Source: Streptomyces sp. NBC_00223
Lineage (GTDB): Bacteria; Actinomycetota; Actinomycetes; Streptomycetales; Streptomycetaceae
DNA: 64,000 nt
Assembly: GCF_036199905.1 (NCBI RefSeq)
Contig: NZ_CP108109.1
Location: forward strand, 5,145,501 to 5,209,500
Direction: 5' to 3'
Shown: one piece after another, positions 63,237 to 64,000 of the stretch
How the letters are laid out: the number at the start of each line of letters is the position of its first letter
How positions within the stretch are numbered: position 1 is the first letter of the stretch
Notes under the pieces: generated by a model
The model's database searches: none
The model's input: only the letters and a program-made list of their open reading frames with translations
Told to the model about the DNA's origin: nothing
Program-made: the position numbers and the translations under genes

Positions 63237-64000
63237 TCACGCGGTCCGCGCCTCGGCCGCGCGGTGGGTGAGGACACGGCTGGCGACGCCCACCCGGGAG
63301 GTGCAGTCGAGCTTGCGCATGATCTCGCGCATGTGGTTGACCACGGTCCACTCGGAGATCTGCAGACGGCGGGCGATCTGCTTGTTGCTCATGCCCTCGG
63401 TGACGAGTTCGCAGACCTCCGACTGCCGGGCGGTCAGGACCCCGCCGAAGCCGGCCGAGAGGTTCCCGGTCGCGTACGTGGTGGGCGCGCGCGGCGGCGC
63501 GAGGGGCACGCCGGGGCTGCCGGTGAGGCCGGGCACCCCGCCGGCACCGGACCCGCCGGAGACGCCGACCGCTCCCGGAACGCCGGGAAAGCCCGCCGAC
63601 AGGGCCGACGGCACCGGCACCGTACCGCCGCCCAACTGCGCGATCTGGTCGACCAGCCGTAGCGCCGCCCCCTCCCGCAGGGCCCGCGTGAAGTCCTGGT
63701 CGCCGAGCAGCCGCCGCAAAGGCTGTTCGAGTCCGCTCACCGCGAAGTCCGGCACCGACGCCGCCCCGAGTATCGCCTCGCGGGACGCGTAGAAGCCGCC
63801 CAGCAGCCGTACGGTGCCGAACGCCCGGTCCGACATGCCGGGACGCATCGGGCCCGCGACCACGCGGACGAAGGAGCCCAGCACCGCGACCGCGCCGAGC
63901 CCGCGCAGGCTGGCCAGCGCCCGGTGGAAGTACTCCTCGGCGCGGGCCGCGGCGCCCGCCACCCGACCGTCCGGCCCGGGAGCGCCTGCCCCCGAACCGC
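63237..64000 (-). CDS. LuxR-type transcriptional regulator (5' end outside window)
   Basis: The frame is open to the window end, so the N-terminus is missing; at least 253 residues are present. The C-terminal HTH is LTARQSEVCELVTEGMSNKQ, IARRLQISEWTVVNHMREIM, a classic LuxR/NarL tetra-helix. A long Gly/Pro-rich linker (SALSAGFPGVPGAVGVSGGS) separates it from a helical N-terminal region (LASLRGLGAVAVLGSFVRVV). No receiver Asp motif is seen in the visible part. It converges on the peptide cassettes and may control them. Confidence 0.85.
   Translation of the reverse strand, partial: GSGAGAPGPDGRVAGAAARAEEYFHRALASLRGLGAVAVLGSFVRVVAGPMRPGMSDRAFGTVRLLGGFYASREAILGAASVPDFAVSGLEQPLRRLLGDQDFTRALREGAALRLVDQIAQLGGGTVPVPSALSAGFPGVPGAVGVSGGSGAGGVPGLTGSPGVPLAPPRAPTTYATGNLSAGFGGVLTARQSEVCELVTEGMSNKQIARRLQISEWTVVNHMREIMRKLDCTSRVGVASRVLTHRAAEARTA

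Overview
This window is chromosomal DNA from a Streptomyces-type actinomycete. The evidence is very high G+C with strong third-position bias, and gene order I recognise from the S. coelicolor core chromosome: glmS-acpS-nnr-alr-tsaE-tsaB-rimI-tsaD, groES-groEL1, whiD/bldM/shbA, guaB, guaB3, a Ser/Thr kinase cluster, chorismate mutase, guaA. All assignments come from reading the sequence and from memory of these families; no search was run.

Layout. 1-10.7 kb is housekeeping: the end of glmS, acpS, a YefM-like antitoxin whose YoeB-like toxin has decayed, NAD(P)HX repair, alanine racemase, the t6A tRNA-modification genes tsaE/tsaB/tsaD with rimI, and a methyltransferase. 10.7-13.5 kb holds diverged 111-bp repeats, two CIRCE operators overlapping a vegetative promoter, and groES-groEL1. 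13.7-24.7 kb is accessory: a secreted LamG protein, a 2204-residue RHS protein with a separate C-terminal domain, and a small membrane protein placed like an immunity gene. 24.7-29.4 kb holds metabolic and regulatory genes (SDR, MOSC, GNAT, class-V aminotransferase, LysR). 29.5-31.8 kb is a developmental block: whiD divergent from bldM, a sigma-BldN-type promoter, and shbA behind a short upstream ORF. 32-37 kb carries guaB and guaB3, separated by a two-gene AlbA_2/GHKL plus ParA-type ATPase module. 37.4-40.7 kb holds a Pro/Gln-rich membrane protein, a nucleotide-sugar dehydrogenase lacking its catalytic cysteine, and about 1 kb of repetitive non-coding DNA. 40.7-48.4 kb is glpD, two membrane Ser/Thr kinases and a pseudokinase. 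48.7-59.7 kb holds a succinate-semialdehyde-type dehydrogenase, a GMC oxidoreductase, a chorismate mutase behind a Phe/Tyr leader peptide and attenuator-like hairpin, guaA, DoxX, and PspC-type membrane proteins with a two-component pair. 60.1-61.2 kb is a MerR-PP2C fusion.

61.5-64 kb holds the most unusual system: five tiny genes in two duplicated cassettes. They encode peptides with a shared leader-like N-terminus (DLMGGYAAYTTPNAVLQE-type) and divergent, cysteine-free, mostly Ser/Thr-alternating C-terminal halves, followed by a LuxR-type regulator that runs off the window. This looks like a multi-precursor RiPP (or amphipathic beta-peptide) locus of a kind I do not recognise; its processing genes, if any, would lie beyond the window.

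The best candidates for undescribed biology are, in order: the five-peptide locus, the chorismate mutase leader/attenuator, the AlbA_2-ParA pair, and the RHS/immunity pair.
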